In this document: piece after piece, positions 1 to 10,728 of the stretch
How the letters are laid out: each line of letters begins with the position of its first letter
Position numbering within the stretch: the stretch's first letter is position 1
DNA from: Pseudomonas sp. FP198
GTDB taxonomy: Bacteria; Pseudomonadota; Gammaproteobacteria; Pseudomonadales; Pseudomonadaceae
Direction: 5' to 3'
DNA: 64,000 bases
NCBI RefSeq assembly: GCF_030687895.1
Contig: NZ_CP117452.1
Location: 4,146,501-4,210,500, forward strand
The notes under the pieces: model-generated
Seen by the model: the letters and a program-made list of their open reading frames with translations, nothing else
Told to the model about the DNA's origin: nothing
The model's database searches: none
Program-made: the position numbers and the translations under genes

Positions 1-1524
1 GAGGACCTGGGGATCAGCCTGGCGCTGATCCCCACGGATACGCCCGGGGTCAATATCGGCCGCCGTCACCTGCCTCTTGGCGCCGCCTTCATGAACGGAC
101 CGAACTGGGGCAAGGACGTGTTCATCCCGCTGGACTGCCTCATCGGCGGCCAGGCCATGCTCGGCAAGGGCTGGATGATGCTGATGAATTGCCTGTCGGT
201 CGGGCGCTCGATTTCCCTGCCGGCGGTAGGGACCGGCGCGGCGAAGCTCACCAGCCTGGTCACCGGGCAGTACACCCAGGTAAGGGAACAATTCAACGTG
301 CCGTTGTCCGCCTTCGAGGGCATCCAGGAAGCCATGGCCCGCATCGGCGGCAATGCCTGGTTGATGGACGCGGCACGCATGCTGACCGCCAACGCGGTGG
401 ACCTCGGCGAAAAGCCTTCGGTACTCTCGGCCATCCTCAAGTACCACCTGACCGAGCGCGGCCGCGAGTGCATCAGCCACGCCATGGACGTGCACGGCGG
501 CAAGGGCATCATCATGGGGCCGAACAACTACCTGGGCCGCAGTTGGCAAGGCGCGCCGATCTTCATCACGGTCGAAGGCGCAAATATCCTCTCGCGCAAC
601 CTGATGATCTTCGGCCAGGGGGCGATTCGCTGCCATCCGTTCGTATTGAAGGAAATGGCCCTGGCAACCCGAGAAGACAAAGACCAGGCATTGGTCGAAT
701 TCGACGGGTTGCTGCTCAAGCACATCGGTTTTGCCATCGGCAACGCCGCCAGCACCCTGGTCCTGAACCTCGGCCTGGGGCATTTCGACAACGTGCCGGG
801 CAACGCCCTGAGCCAAGGGTATTTCCGTGCTCTCAACCGGCAGGCGGCAGCCTTCGCCCTGCTGGCGGACCTGAGCATGATGCTGCTGGGTGGCGAACTC
901 AAACGTCGCGAACGCCTGTCGGCACGCCTGGGCGATGTATTGAGCAACCTTTACCTGGCCTCGGCGGCGCTCAAGCGCTATCACGACCTTGATTCGCCAG
1001 ACCATATGGCGCCGCTGTTTCGCTGGGCCATGGAGGAAAGCCTGGGTCAATCGGAGCGGGCACTGGACGAACTGCTGGTCAACTTCCCGAATCGGCTACT
1101 GGGCGGCCTGTTGCGAGTGGTGGTGTTTCCTTTCGGCCGCCGTCACAAGGGACCGAGCGACAGGCTGGACGCCGAGGTGGCTGCCGTTATCGGCCGCGCC
1201 AAGGGCGATCCTACTCTGGAAGAGCTGCTCCAAGGCTGTTATCGCCCGCAGTCGGAAGAGGACCCGGTGGGTGCGCTGCAACATGCCGCTGACCTGCTGG
1301 CCGCCGCTCAACCGCTCCACAAAAAGCTCCATGGAGCGCTCAAGCAGGGTCAACTCAACCCCGCGCCAGGCGAACACGTCATTGATGCGGCCCTGGAAGC
1401 GGGGGTCCTGCAAGCCGCTGAGGCACAGACCCTGCGCGCAGCCGAAGCGGCACGCCGCAAGGTCATCGATGTCGATGATTTCGACAAGGAGGAACTGACG
1501 CTCGCCGAGGCCAAGGTCCGGTGA
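1..1524 (+). CDS. fadE: Acyl-CoA dehydrogenase, FadE type (5' end missing)
   Basis: The reading frame is open from base 1, so the gene starts left of the window; the ATG at 91 is internal. About 508 C-terminal residues are visible, against roughly 800 for full FadE enzymes. FadE catalyses the first, FAD-dependent step of fatty acid beta-oxidation (acyl-CoA to 2-enoyl-CoA). The visible part holds the helical C-terminal half of the dehydrogenase fold, including a TVEGAN segment where this family places the catalytic glutamate, and GQGAIRCHPF. After it comes the extra C-terminal region (DUF1974-like) that separates long FadE proteins from short acyl-CoA dehydrogenases. The gene ends in a charged tail and is followed by a strong hairpin terminator. 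Family assignment is firm; the exact paralogue (FadE1 or FadE2 type) cannot be settled from a partial gene. Confidence 0.9.
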   Translation, partial: EDLGISLALIPTDTPGVNIGRRHLPLGAAFMNGPNWGKDVFIPLDCLIGGQAMLGKGWMMLMNCLSVGRSISLPAVGTGAAKLTSLVTGQYTQVREQFNVPLSAFEGIQEAMARIGGNAWLMDAARMLTANAVDLGEKPSVLSAILKYHLTERGRECISHAMDVHGGKGIIMGPNNYLGRSWQGAPIFITVEGANILSRNLMIFGQGAIRCHPFVLKEMALATREDKDQALVEFDGLLLKHIGFAIGNAASTLVLNLGLGHFDNVPGNALSQGYFRALNRQAAAFALLADLSMMLLGGELKRRERLSARLGDVLSNLYLASAALKRYHDLDSPDHMAPLFRWAMEESLGQSERALDELLVNFPNRLLGGLLRVVVFPFGRRHKGPSDRLDAEVAAVIGRAKGDPTLEELLQGCYRPQSEEDPVGALQHAADLLAAAQPLHKKLHGALKQGQLNPAPGEHVIDAALEAGVLQAAEAQTLRAAEAARRKVIDVDDFDKEELTLAEAKVR

Positions 1525-1558
1525 TCCTGACAGCGATCTGATCGATAGCATGTAAAAG

Positions 1559-1593
1559 CGGGCGCAGGAGCTTTATACTCCTGCGCCCGTTTT
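1559..1593 (+). terminator. Rho-independent terminator after fadE
   Basis: A perfect 12-bp stem (1559-1570 with 1578-1589) encloses the 7-base loop ctttata and is followed by TTTT at 1590-1593. An AAAA run lies just before the left arm. It sits 35 bp after the fadE stop codon and about 20 bp before the next gene, so the downstream gene either has a promoter here or depends on read-through. Confidence 0.85.
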
Positions 1594-1612
1594 GCTCTTG
1601 AGGACTTATCTC

Positions 1613-2020
1613 GTGTCCAACGTCGTTGCCGATCACCTCGTCTTGCTTGACCACTTGCGCAGCATCCTGGTCGCCGTGGGTGAGGCCGAACAGGTTCCTG
1701 AAGAAAGCCATGCGCTGTTCCTGGAGCGCTTTGACGAATTGCGCGCGCAGCTGCCAGTCGACCCGATCGAAAGCCAGTACCTGGGCCAGGACCTGCTGTG
1801 CCAGGTGATCGTGCGTTATCCACAGATCGCCCACCTGGTGCCTCGTGACCTGCTGTGGTATTTCGGCGGCGATTGCCTGCACTACATGCCCGACGAAGAG
1901 ATCGCCCTGTACCAGGCCCTCGAGGAACGTCGTTTCGAAGCCGAGCAAAACGACGAGCCGTTCGACTGGAACCAGGAAAAACAATTGCTGGCCATGTCGG
2001 ATCAGGACAGCAAGCACTGA
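1613..2020 (+). CDS. PA2817 family protein, function unknown
   Basis: A soluble, acidic protein of 135 residues with no signal peptide, membrane segment or catalytic motif that I recognise. It resembles the conserved Pseudomonas family named after PA2817. The GTG start at 1613 is preferred over the upstream TTG because GAGGA at 1600-1604 lies 8 bases before it; the protein then begins MSNVVADHLV. It contains the conserved-looking stretch PRDLLWYFGGDCLHYMPDEE. In remembered Pseudomonas genomes this family also lies beside a FadE-type gene, but here a terminator separates the two, so a functional link is only a guess. Confidence 0.8.
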   Translation: MSNVVADHLVLLDHLRSILVAVGEAEQVPEESHALFLERFDELRAQLPVDPIESQYLGQDLLCQVIVRYPQIAHLVPRDLLWYFGGDCLHYMPDEEIALYQALEERRFEAEQNDEPFDWNQEKQLLAMSDQDSKH

Positions 2021-2038
2021 TTGCAAGCAGCACGACCA

Positions 2039-2077
2039 AGACCCGCATGGCTTAAAAACTCTGCGGGTCTTTTTTTG
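2039..2077 (+). terminator. Rho-independent terminator after the PA2817-family gene
   Basis: The stem agacccgca (2039-2047) pairs with tgcgggtct (2062-2070) and is followed by seven further T residues (2071-2077). It lies 18 bp after the stop codon and is a textbook terminator for plus-strand transcription. Confidence 0.9.
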
Positions 2078-2156
2078 CTCTTTTATCGAGCCAGGTTTGG
2101 CAGTGCGCGCGCGGTACTTAGCCTTGAGGGCTGAAAAAGACTTTTTTCACGCGCAT

Positions 2157-2189
2157 AAAAAAAACGCCGCTCAATGAGCGGCGTTTTCT
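2157..2189 (-). terminator. Terminator of the tRNA-Glu/Gly operon
   Basis: A 9-bp stem (2164-2172 with 2176-2184) has the loop aat. Read on the minus strand it is followed by a run of eight T residues (plus-strand A at 2157-2164, the last pairing in the stem). It lies 7 bp beyond the 3' end of the last tRNA and closes the leftward tRNA transcript. Confidence 0.88.
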
Positions 2190-2195
2190 TGAATT

Positions 2196-2271
<76 letters not shown>

Positions 2272-2274
2272 AAA

Positions 2275-2350
2275 TGGCGTCCCCTAGGGGACTCGAACCC
2301 CTGTTACCGCCGTGAAAGGGCGGTGTCCTAGGCCACTAGACGAAGGGGAC
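2275..2350 (-). tRNA. tRNA-Glu (anticodon TTC), copy 2
   Basis: A 76-nt gene with encoded CCA (plus-strand TGG at 2275-2277). The acceptor stem GTCCCCT pairs with AGGGGAC, the anticodon loop reads CCTTTCACG, and the T-arm contains GGTTCGAGTCC. Only 3 bp separate it from the following tRNA-Gly, so both must be released from one precursor. Confidence 0.97.
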
Positions 2351-2455
2351 ACGCTAACTGGAACACATGGTGTGTATTCCAGTGCCCAAATCCGCATCCA
2401 AAGATGTCGGCTCTGGCTTCACTCAGCCCTGCCCGAAAGCAACGCTGTTTAAAAT

Positions 2456-2531
<76 letters not shown>

Positions 2532-2533
2532 AT

Positions 2534-2609
2534 TGGCGTCCCCTAGGGGACTCGAACCCCTGTTACCGCCGTGAAAGGGCGGTGTCCTAGGCCACTAGAC
2601 GAAGGGGAC
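2534..2609 (-). tRNA. tRNA-Glu (anticodon TTC), copy 1
   Basis: The first gene of the leftward tRNA transcript: 76 nt, encoded CCA, identical in sequence to the copy at 2275-2350. A leader of about 57 nt separates it from the predicted promoter. Confidence 0.97.
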
Positions 2610-2672
2610 ACACGTACAACATTCACTACTTAATCACGTTTGGCTGAGTGCTTTACGCTGTAAGTGGCGCGC

Positions 2673-2701
2673 ATTCTATGGATGGATTGAAGGGTCGTCA
2701 A
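2673..2701 (-). promoter_or_regulatory. Sigma-70-type promoter of the tRNA-Glu/Gly operon
   Basis: On the minus strand, TTGACG (plus 2696-2701) and TAGAAT (plus 2673-2678) are separated by 17 bp. The bases just downstream of the -10 are GCGCGCC, the kind of GC-rich discriminator expected at stringently controlled stable-RNA promoters. An AT-rich tract (ataaatttatttaaat) lies immediately upstream of the -35 and could act as an UP element. Confidence 0.85.
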
Positions 2702-2969
2702 CCCCCGAATATAAATTTATTTAAATCAATGACTTCGCCCGGTTTGAGGAGGATTCGCGGATTTTCCCTGTCCGCTCTCTGGCGCCTATATTCTGTCACC
2801 CGCCAAGGGGTTATAGTCGCGCCCGACAAATAGTGGCAATGTGCAGCTACTCCGCTACGCGCCGCGTGAACAGTACGTCGCCCGTCTAATCGCGTCGCTC
2901 GGGCCTATGCGCTTAAAAGCCAAGCCACTACACTCATGACATGCGAACGCTAATAAAGAGGTCTTACCG
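2702..2969. other. Intergenic spacer between the tRNA promoter and the next gene
   Basis: The spacer holds the AT-rich tract upstream of the tRNA promoter and presumably the promoter of the gene at 2970. I could not pick a convincing -35/-10 pair for the latter and see no RNA gene or repeat. Confidence 0.5.
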
Positions 2970-3740
2970 GTGACACCACTCATGATCACCCTGCTCGTCG
3001 TAGCCGGGATCGCACTGTTGATCGCCATTGGCTACATGAACCATGTGGTGGAAAACAACAAGCTGGAAAAGGCCCGCACCAAAGTCGAACTCAACGACCG
3101 CTTGCGGCGTTGTGGCGAGCTCACGGAAACCTTCCCCGGCCAGTTGATGACCCCGGCCCTGAAATTGCTGATGACGCGCCTGGAGATGAATGTCTGCCAG
3201 CGCTTGCTCAATCTTGAAAAGTCCAACGCTGCGGTCAAGGCTCGCCTGGATGAACTGTCCGCATTGGCGGCCCAGGGTGAGTCGATTCCGGTAAGCAACC
3301 CGCCGGCACCGATACAAACCGAGGCCAAGGCCAAGGATGTGCGGTTTCTGCTCGAAGCGTTGCACGGCCAGATCACCCGCGCCGCGCAGGATGGCTTCCT
3401 GCCGCCCAACGAGGCCAAGCGCTGGATCCGTGAAGTGCGGCACCTGCTGGTGCTGCTGCACATCGAGTTCTTCAACAATCTCGGTCAGCAAGCCTTGCAA
3501 CAGGAGCAGCCGGGGCAGGCCCGCCTGGCCTTCGAGCGGGGCGTGCAATACCTGCGCAAACAGCAGGAGCCGCAGGTCTATGCCGAACAGTTGGCCTATC
3601 TGGAGAAGCTTCTGGCCCGCGCCAATGCCCAGGTCCTGGCCAGCACCCAGCCGGTCGAAGGTGAGGTCAACCAGTTGACTGAAGGGTTGAAGGAAGACGA
3701 AGCGAACGACGAGTGGAAGAAGAAGAAGGTCTACGATTGA
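2970..3740 (+). CDS. Membrane-anchored hypothetical protein with helical cytoplasmic region
   Basis: A protein of 256 residues with one N-terminal hydrophobic segment (about residues 5-22). The rest is long, charged and helix-prone: a coiled-coil-like part rich in Leu, Glu, Arg and Lys, a short Pro-rich linker near residue 110 (NPPAPIQT), and a second helical part containing EVRHLLVLLHIEFFNNL. The very C-terminus is strongly charged (KKKK). The GTG at 2970 is supported by AGAGG at 2957-2961, 8 bases upstream; an in-frame ATG lies at 2982. Homologues in Pseudomonas are usually hypothetical, sometimes labelled DNA-repair ATPase, but I see no Walker motif that would support that label. It ends before a REP pair that separates it from the convergent chemoreceptor gene. 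Confidence 0.7.
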   Translation: MTPLMITLLVVAGIALLIAIGYMNHVVENNKLEKARTKVELNDRLRRCGELTETFPGQLMTPALKLLMTRLEMNVCQRLLNLEKSNAAVKARLDELSALAAQGESIPVSNPPAPIQTEAKAKDVRFLLEALHGQITRAAQDGFLPPNEAKRWIREVRHLLVLLHIEFFNNLGQQALQQEQPGQARLAFERGVQYLRKQQEPQVYAEQLAYLEKLLARANAQVLASTQPVEGEVNQLTEGLKEDEANDEWKKKKVYD

Positions 3741-3770
3741 GCCTGGGCTGATAGCCGGCCCGTTTCTCCT

Positions 3771-3858
3771 GTGGGAGCGAGCCTGCTCGCGAAGACGGTG
3801 GGTCAGTCAGCATTGATAGTGACTGACACGCCGCTTTCGCGAGCAGGCTCGCTCCCAC
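3771..3858. repeat. REP pair (inward, C subtype)
   Basis: The left arm GTGGGAGCGAGCCTGCTCGC and its reverse complement face each other across about 45 bp. Both arms carry the GAGCCTGC variant. The pair lies in the convergent spacer between the hypothetical gene and the chemoreceptor gene. Confidence 0.92.
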
Positions 3859-3904
3859 ACGGTTTCGCGGCGTGCATTAACTCTGTGACTGATGAAGATC
3901 CAAT

Positions 3905-3927
3905 GTGGGAGCGAGCCTGCTCGCGAA
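3905..3927 (+). repeat. Single REP element (C subtype)
   Basis: A lone copy of the GTGGGAGCGAGCCTGCTCGC unit, 46 bp after the preceding pair and 22 bp before the end of the convergent chemoreceptor gene. It is the only unpaired unit in the window. Confidence 0.9.
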
Positions 3928-3949
3928 GGCGCTCAGTGCAGCCCCACAC

Positions 3950-5917
3950 TCACAACCTGAAATGCCCCACCATCCCCTTCAACTCGCTCCCCAGCTGTGC
4001 CAGCTCAATGCTTGAAGCGGCATTGCCCTGCATGGCCATGGACGATTGATCGGCGCTGGCACGGATACTGGTAACACTGCGGTTGATCTCTTCAGCCACC
4101 GAGCTCTGTTGCTCGGCCGCCGCCGCGATTTGCTGGTTCATTTGCTGAATCAACGACACCGCCGCCGCGATGCTGCCCAATGCGCTTTCGGTCTGCAGCG
4201 CATCGCTGACGGCCATTTTCACCAATTCGCCGCTACTCTGGATCTGTTGTACGGACGTCTGGGCGGCCGAGCGCAGGGCGCTGACCAATCGCTCGATTTC
4301 TTCGGTGGACTGTTGCGTACGCTTGGCCAGGGCTCGCACCTCATCGGCTACCACGGCAAAACCCCTGCCCTGCTCGCCCGCCCTGGCCGCCTCGATAGCG
4401 GCGTTGAGCGCCAGCAGGTTGGTTTGTTCGGCGACGCTCTTGATCACGCTCAGTACCGTGCCGATGTTCTGTATCTCGGCGCTGAGACTTTCGATGCTGG
4501 TGCTGGCCGACGTGGCCGAATCAGCCAGTTGTTCAATACGCGCCATGCTCTGGCGCACCACCCGCTGGCCACTTTCAACCTTATCGTCGGCGGTCTGGGC
4601 TGCTTGCGCGGCCTCTTCGGCGTTGCGCGCCACGTCATGCACGGTGGCGGTCATCTGGTTCATGGCCGTGGCCACCTGCTCGGTTTCCTCCTTCTGGCTG
4701 CTGACTTCAAGGTTGGTCTGCTCGGTCACGGAAGACAGCGACTGTGCCGAGCTGGCCAATTGCTCGATGCCGGCCTGCAAACCGCTGACGATGCTGCTCA
4801 AGCCGGCCGCCATCTGCTGCATGGCCAGCATCAACTGGCCGATCTCGTCCCGGCGTGTCACATCGACCTTGGCACTCAAGTCACCTGAAGCAATCTGTTG
4901 GGCGACGCGAATGACACTGCGCAGCGGCGTAACGATCAGCCGGGTGATGAGCCAGGCAGCGATCAATCCCACCAACAGGGCCAGGGCCGACGAACCGACG
5001 ATCATCAGCGAGTTTTTCTTCAGTTCCGCCTGCATTGCAGTGTCTTCGGCGTTGTAGGCCTGGTCGACCCGCGCCACAACCTGGTCGGCACGCTCATGTA
5101 ATTGCTGGTAGACGGTTTTCTCCTTGGCCAGCAAACCGGTGTATTCGGCCAACTGCTGGTTGAATCCGCCGATGTGCCCGGCCACTTCGTTGAGTACGGT
5201 CTGGTAACCCGGATCCTTGACCGCGTCCTTGAGTACTTCGGCCAGTTTCATGGCCTGCTCGGCCTGTTCGATGTTGCCTTGCCCGGCGTTCTCTTCGCTG
5301 CCTTTACGGCTCTGGTCCAGGCGAACCCGCGCTTCGTTCATGGCCTGCAGCATCAGCCGCGAGACCTCGCTGACCTGGTTGGCCTGCTCGATGAATTCCG
5401 CACCTTCCTTGCCTTCGGACTCTTTCAAGGTATAGGCGCCGTCATCGGCCAGACCCGCCTGCAATACATCCAGGTTGTTGGCGACACTGGAAACCGACCA
5501 ACTGGCCATTTCCAGGGCCAGGTCCTTGCTCTGGCTCAGATCGACAAACTCATCGAACGCCTTGCGATACGCCGCCAGCGCCTGCTCCACATCATTCATC
5601 ACCGGTACATTGGCAGCCGATTGCGCCTTGAGCTCATTCGCCAGGGCAGCCAATGCATCGACACCCTGGCGCAAGGCATCGGCGGTCTTGGGGTCGGAGC
5701 GCGAGGCATATTCCTGCTCGAGCAACCGGACCTTGAGCAACCCGCTGTTGAGCGATGACATCTGTTTCAAACCATCGAAACGCTGACTGATGGTTTGCAG
5801 GGACCAGACACCGATGGCTGCCACCACCGCAGTGAGCAGCAACACCAGGACAAACCCGATGCCCAGTTTTTTCGCCATACCGAGGTTGGCAAAACGTCCT
5901 TGCACGGCCGAAATCAT
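3950..5917 (-). CDS. Methyl-accepting chemotaxis protein
   Basis: A 655-residue chemoreceptor. One membrane segment lies at about residues 18-37, a helical periplasmic sensor of about 260 residues follows, a second membrane segment lies near 302-324, then a HAMP domain, and a C-terminal signalling domain. The highly conserved hairpin tip is present near residue 510 ([19 protein letters not shown]). The size and all-helical look of the sensor suggest the helical bimodular (HBM) type of the McpS family, which binds organic acids; this is inferred, and the ligand is unknown. The ATG at 5917 is preferred because AGAGGA precedes it by 9 bases and the N-terminus then starts just before the first membrane segment; the frame stays open upstream to 6256. 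The gene stands alone, without che genes nearby. Confidence 0.9.
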   Translation of the reverse strand: MISAVQGRFANLGMAKKLGIGFVLVLLLTAVVAAIGVWSLQTISQRFDGLKQMSSLNSGLLKVRLLEQEYASRSDPKTADALRQGVDALAALANELKAQSAANVPVMNDVEQALAAYRKAFDEFVDLSQSKDLALEMASWSVSSVANNLDVLQAGLADDGAYTLKESEGKEGAEFIEQANQVSEVSRLMLQAMNEARVRLDQSRKGSEENAGQGNIEQAEQAMKLAEVLKDAVKDPGYQTVLNEVAGHIGGFNQQLAEYTGLLAKEKTVYQQLHERADQVVARVDQAYNAEDTAMQAELKKNSLMIVGSSALALLVGLIAAWLITRLIVTPLRSVIRVAQQIASGDLSAKVDVTRRDEIGQLMLAMQQMAAGLSSIVSGLQAGIEQLASSAQSLSSVTEQTNLEVSSQKEETEQVATAMNQMTATVHDVARNAEEAAQAAQTADDKVESGQRVVRQSMARIEQLADSATSASTSIESLSAEIQNIGTVLSVIKSVAEQTNLLALNAAIEAARAGEQGRGFAVVADEVRALAKRTQQSTEEIERLVSALRSAAQTSVQQIQSSGELVKMAVSDALQTESALGSIAAAVSLIQQMNQQIAAAAEQQSSVAEEINRSVTSIRASADQSSMAMQGNAASSIELAQLGSELKGMVGHFRL

Positions 5918-6026
5918 TGCGCCAGTCCTCTGCCAGTGTGTGTTGTTTGCAGATTCGCAACGAGACACCTCGCAACACAAGATGCCTGCGTCGGAATAAT
6001 GGCAAAAAGCTACAGCCGCGTCGTTT

Positions 6027-7424
6027 TCAGAACACTTGAGGTCGATCCAGAGCCGTGGCATGGAAAAACGCCAGCGCCTTGGGATCTCGGGCATGGGCCA
6101 CGTTGATCCGCAACCAGTCAGTGTCGGTGCCTGAAGGACTGAACGCCGTACGCGAGGACAACTGGATGCCGGAGTACCTGGCCAGACGCTGCAACCTGCC
6201 GTAGTCGCAAATGGGCGGGCGCGCCCAAATGAACAGCCCCCCTGCCGGTTTGCCAAAAATTTCCCAGTCGGCCTCGTCGAGCAACTGCAACGTCATGGCC
6301 ATATCGGCATTCAGCCGCTGCCGCTGGCGCTGGACCAGTTTTCGGTAGGCACCGTTGGCCAACAGATGGGTCAGTACCGCTTCAGAGAATCGCGACCCGC
6401 CCATGCTGGTTATTCCCTTGACCTCGCTCAATCGCGCGATAACGCAGGGCCCGGCCACCACGAAGCCGACTCGCAACGAACTGCTGAGGGTTTTCGAGAA
6501 ACTGCCGAGGTAGATCACATCAGCATCCAGAGCGGCCAGGCGGACTAGCGTCGAACCCTGGAAATCGGCATAGACATCGTCCTCGATAACCAGCATGGCG
6601 TGCTCTTTCGCCAACTCAAGCAACCGCTGGGCGACAGCCAGGGACAGATTGCTGCCGGTCGGGTTGTGGCAGGCACTGTTGATGAACAGGGCGTTGGGGC
6701 GATGCGTCGCCAAGAGACATTCGAGCGCAGCGATGTCCGGGCCGTGGGGCGTCCTGGGCAGCTCGATCATGTTGATCCCATGCAGCCTGAGCAGGTCGAA
6801 CAGTTTCGAATAACCCGGGCTTTCCACCACGACGCAGCTCCCTGGCAGCAGAAGTGTACGCACGACCAGGTCCAGCCCGTGGCTTACCCCCGTCGTGGTC
6901 AGGATCAGGTTTTCATCGGCATCGATATCGAACTGTTTCAGGCGCCTGGACAATTGCTCGCGCAAGGCCGGCAGCCCCATCGGCGTGCTATAGTTGAACA
7001 ACCCCGCCATATCGGTGCGGGTAACCTGGCGGATCGCATAACCAAGGTCGTCGCTTTCACGCCAGCTCTCGGGCAACCCGCCGCCCCCCAGTTCCAGAGC
7101 CCCTGGCGAACCGTCCCCCAACGCCGCGTGCTGATAAGAAATGCCCGGCGGCCAACATTGATCGACCGGCTCATGCCATCCCAAAGGGCCTGAGGCGACC
7201 AGAAAACCTGAGCCATGACGAGAGGCCAGCACCCCCTGGGCCACCAGCCGCTGGCAGGCTTCGTGGACACTCGCCTGGCTTAGCAGGTTTTCCCGCGCGA
7301 GCCGCCGGATCGATGGCAGACGGGCCCCTGGCGGCACCGCACCCTGGCGGATCCCGCTGGCCAGCGCGTCGACAATTTGCTGCACGACGGGCACCAGGGC
7401 CTGCCGGTCGATTCTCAACTCCAT
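6027..7424 (-). CDS. MocR/PdxR-type regulator (GntR DNA-binding domain plus aminotransferase fold)
   Basis: A 465-residue fusion of an N-terminal GntR winged helix (about residues 1-75, with [21 protein letters not shown]) and a fold-type I PLP-dependent aminotransferase domain (about 110-460). The PLP-binding lysine is seen in [17 protein letters not shown], and the aspartate/asparagine region in [11 protein letters not shown] and IEDDVYADF. MocR proteins are transcription factors that sense PLP or its adducts, for example in vitamin B6, GABA or taurine metabolism. Typical members sit divergent from their target gene. Here both neighbours, the chemoreceptor gene and the SDR gene, are on the same strand, so the target cannot be read from context. 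Confidence 0.9.
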   Translation of the reverse strand: MELRIDRQALVPVVQQIVDALASGIRQGAVPPGARLPSIRRLARENLLSQASVHEACQRLVAQGVLASRHGSGFLVASGPLGWHEPVDQCWPPGISYQHAALGDGSPGALELGGGGLPESWRESDDLGYAIRQVTRTDMAGLFNYSTPMGLPALREQLSRRLKQFDIDADENLILTTTGVSHGLDLVVRTLLLPGSCVVVESPGYSKLFDLLRLHGINMIELPRTPHGPDIAALECLLATHRPNALFINSACHNPTGSNLSLAVAQRLLELAKEHAMLVIEDDVYADFQGSTLVRLAALDADVIYLGSFSKTLSSSLRVGFVVAGPCVIARLSEVKGITSMGGSRFSEAVLTHLLANGAYRKLVQRQRQRLNADMAMTLQLLDEADWEIFGKPAGGLFIWARPPICDYGRLQRLARYSGIQLSSRTAFSPSGTDTDWLRINVAHARDPKALAFFHATALDRPQVF

Positions 7425-7569
7425 GAGTAACCAAGCTCCTAAGCGAATGTTTTACGTTCGAAAGAGTTAAGCACAGGGCCGAGTCGGACGATGTAAGCCA
7501 AAGACGTGAAAACGCCTGCTGCTCATCCTTTGAAATACATTGGCCGGTCAATCGAGCGCACCTGCCTTC

Positions 7570-7603
7570 AAAAAACGAAGCCCGCATCCATTGCGGGCTT
7601 CGT
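7570..7603 (-). terminator. Terminator after the SDR gene
   Basis: A 12-bp stem, acgaagcccgca (7575-7586) with tgcgggcttcgt (7592-7603), is followed on the minus strand by six T residues (plus-strand A at 7570-7575, the last within the stem). It lies 28 bp beyond the SDR stop codon. Confidence 0.9.
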
Positions 7604-7631
7604 CCTGCGTGCCGGGTTGCAACCATGACGG

Positions 7632-8393
<762 letters not shown>

Positions 8394-8618
8394 CGTCAAT
8401 GCCTCGAAGAATTACGGGAGTCACTGAATATAGTCATCGCCCGCACTACTACGGCAGCACTATGCAAATGCCGGTTGGATATTCATGGATGCCAGTGATA
8501 ACAGCCCCGTCCGCATCATCACCGGGTTGGATCGACGTGCATTCGCTGTGTCGGCAAACCTTGCGGTCAACCCGCCGAGGGTCTATCAACAAGGCTTCAT
8601 TCATCTTGAGTCCCAGCC

Positions 8619-9623
8619 ATGACTGCTCAGATCAATCGCCAGTTCCTGCTCGCCAAACGCCCGGTAGGCGCCGCGACCCGCGAGACGTTCACTTATCAGC
8701 AAGTGCCAGTCGGCGAACCGGCAGCCGGTCAGATCCTGGTGAAGAACGAATACCTGTCTCTGGACCCGGCCATGCGTGGCTGGATGAACGAGGGTAAGTC
8801 CTATATCCCGCCGGTCGGCATCGGTGAAGTCATGCGGGCCTTGGGCGTAGGCCAGGTGGTCGCGTCGAACAATCCGGGCTTTGCGGTCGGGGACTACGTC
8901 AACGGTGCATTGGGCGTGCAGGATTATTTCCTCGGCGAGCCACGAGGTTTCTACAAGGTAGATCCGAAACTGGCGCCGCTGCCACGTTATTTGTCCGCGC
9001 TGGGCATGACCGGCATGACCGCCTATTTCGCCCTGCTGGATGTCGGCGCCCCCAAGGCCGGCGAAACCGTAGTGCTCTCGGGAGCCGCCGGGGCGGTGGG
9101 CAGCATCGCCGGGCAGATCGCCAAGATCAAAGGCTGCCGCGTGGTCGGCATTGCCGGCGGTGCCGATAAATGCCGGTTTCTCATTGATGAGCTGGGCTTT
9201 GACGGCGCCATCGACTACAAGAGCGAAGACGTCCACGCCGGCCTCAAGCGCGAATGCCCGAAAGGCGTGGATGTGTATTTCGACAACGTCGGCGGCGACA
9301 TCCTCGATGCGGTGCTCAGCCGCCTGAACATGAAGGCCCGCGTGGTGATTTGCGGTGCGATCAGCCAATACAACAACAAGGAAGCGGTGAAAGGACCGGC
9401 CAACTACCTGTCGCTACTGGTCAATCGCGCACGCATGGAAGGCTTCGTGGTCATGGACTACGCCGCGCAATTTGCCGCCGCCGGGCAGGAAATGGCCGGC
9501 TGGATGGCCAAGGGGCAGCTCAAGAGCAAGGAAGACATCGTCGAAGGGCTGGAGACCTTTCCCGAGACGCTGACCAAACTGTTCAGCGGGGAGAACTTCG
9601 GGAAGTTGGTGTTGAAGGTCTGA
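8619..9623 (+). CDS. NADP-dependent oxidoreductase, MDR superfamily (CurA-like)
   Basis: A 334-residue zinc-independent medium-chain reductase. The N-terminal GroES-like domain begins with NRQFLLAKRPVG and includes NEYLSLDPAMRGWM. The Rossmann domain has VVLSGAAGAVGSIAGQIAK, the AxxGxxG nucleotide motif of this group. FDNVGGDILDAVL and the C-terminal EGLETFPETLTKLFSGENFGKLV are typical of the E. coli CurA/YncB family and prostaglandin reductases, which reduce the C=C bond of enones with NADPH. Physiological substrate in Pseudomonas is unknown. It is divergent from the SDR gene and ends before a REP pair facing pyrF. Confidence 0.9.
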   Translation: MTAQINRQFLLAKRPVGAATRETFTYQQVPVGEPAAGQILVKNEYLSLDPAMRGWMNEGKSYIPPVGIGEVMRALGVGQVVASNNPGFAVGDYVNGALGVQDYFLGEPRGFYKVDPKLAPLPRYLSALGMTGMTAYFALLDVGAPKAGETVVLSGAAGAVGSIAGQIAKIKGCRVVGIAGGADKCRFLIDELGFDGAIDYKSEDVHAGLKRECPKGVDVYFDNVGGDILDAVLSRLNMKARVVICGAISQYNNKEAVKGPANYLSLLVNRARMEGFVVMDYAAQFAAAGQEMAGWMAKGQLKSKEDIVEGLETFPETLTKLFSGENFGKLVLKV

Positions 9624-9650
9624 CGCTCGCGGAGCTACCGCAAAACAACT

Positions 9651-9737
9651 GTGGGAGCGAGCTTGCTCGCGATGGCGATCGATCAGACACATTTTAGTTG
9701 GCTGAAACACCGCTATCGCGAGCAAGCTCGCTCCCAC
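9651..9737. repeat. REP pair (inward, T subtype)
   Basis: Two inverted REP arms, both of the GAGCTTGC variant, lie between the convergent CurA-like gene and pyrF. They fill most of the spacer and may serve as a bidirectional transcription barrier, as no T-run terminator is present. Confidence 0.92.
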
Positions 9738-9757
9738 AAGATTTGTTGCCGTCTCGA

Positions 9758-10456
9758 TCAGGCCAGCTCGGCCGCCACCGCCGCCAAGGCCTTGGCCGGA
9801 TCGGCGGCCTGGCTGATCGGACGGCCGATCACCAGATAGTCAGAACCGGCATCCAGTGCCTGGCGCGGAGTCAGGATACGACGCTGGTCGTCCTGGGCGC
9901 TGCCCGCTGGACGAATCCCCGGGGTCACCAGTTGCAGCGACGGGTGGGCCGTCTTCAGGGCGCCAGCTTCCAGGGCCGAACAGACCAGACCGTCCATACC
10001 GGCCTTCTGCGCCAGCGCCGCCAGACGCAACACCTGCTCCTGGGGCTCGATGTCCAGGCCGATTCCCGCCAGGTCCTCACGCTCCATGCTGGTCAGCACG
10101 GTCACGCCGATCAGCAGCGGTTTCGGGCCGCTGCGCTGGTCCAGCACTTCCCGGCACGCCGCCATCATGCGCAGGCCACCGGAGCAGTGCACGTTGACCA
10201 TCCACACGCCCATCTCCGCAGCGGCCTTGACGGCCATGGCGGTGGTGTTGGGGATGTCGTGGAATTTCAGGTCGAGGAAGACCTCGAAGCCCTTGTCCCG
10301 CAGGGTGCCGACGATTTCCGCAGCACAACTGGTGAACAGTTCCTTGCCGACTTTGACCCGGCAGAGCTTGGGGTCCAACTGGTCGGCCAGCTTCAGGGCG
10401 GCGTCACGGGTAGGGAAATCCAGGGCGACGATGATAGGCGTCTGGCAGGCGGACAT
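9758..10456 (-). CDS. pyrF: Orotidine 5'-phosphate decarboxylase
   Basis: This enzyme converts OMP to UMP, the last step of de novo pyrimidine synthesis, in the cytoplasm. The protein has 232 residues, the usual length in Pseudomonas. The N-terminus PIIVALDFP starts the TIM barrel, and the hallmark [10 protein letters not shown] carries the catalytic Lys-Asp pair. Phosphate-binding segments are seen in LVTPGIRP and YLVIGRPIS. The ATG at 10456 gives the standard N-terminus; the frame is open further upstream only by chance. It is divergent from the response regulator gene. Confidence 0.97.
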   Translation of the reverse strand: MSACQTPIIVALDFPTRDAALKLADQLDPKLCRVKVGKELFTSCAAEIVGTLRDKGFEVFLDLKFHDIPNTTAMAVKAAAEMGVWMVNVHCSGGLRMMAACREVLDQRSGPKPLLIGVTVLTSMEREDLAGIGLDIEPQEQVLRLAALAQKAGMDGLVCSALEAGALKTAHPSLQLVTPGIRPAGSAQDDQRRILTPRQALDAGSDYLVIGRPISQAADPAKALAAVAAELA

Positions 10457-10728
10457 GAGCGGGCTCTCAGGCAAGTCGAAATCGGCGCGCATTGTAGCGG
10501 AACCAGCGCCTGTGCGGGACCCGATGATCGGTAAATCGTCGTCAGCCCTGGCGCCCTTTGTGTCCGTGCCGATACATTCATGACACGCGTGCAACACGCC
10601 GCCACGTTAATCTCCGCCGCCGCACCCGGTTATTCCGGCGCTTCACGGCCCACCGGCCGAAGCTTATGCTCTAACCACGCCTCGCCGCCTCTCTGCGGTT
10701 GGCAGTCAACCTGGCAGATGATGCACCC

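Noticed and set aside
91..1524. ATG at 91 as the start of a short acyl-CoA dehydrogenase
   Set aside because: The frame is open to base 1 and the residues encoded there continue the dehydrogenase fold, so the ATG is internal to a longer FadE.
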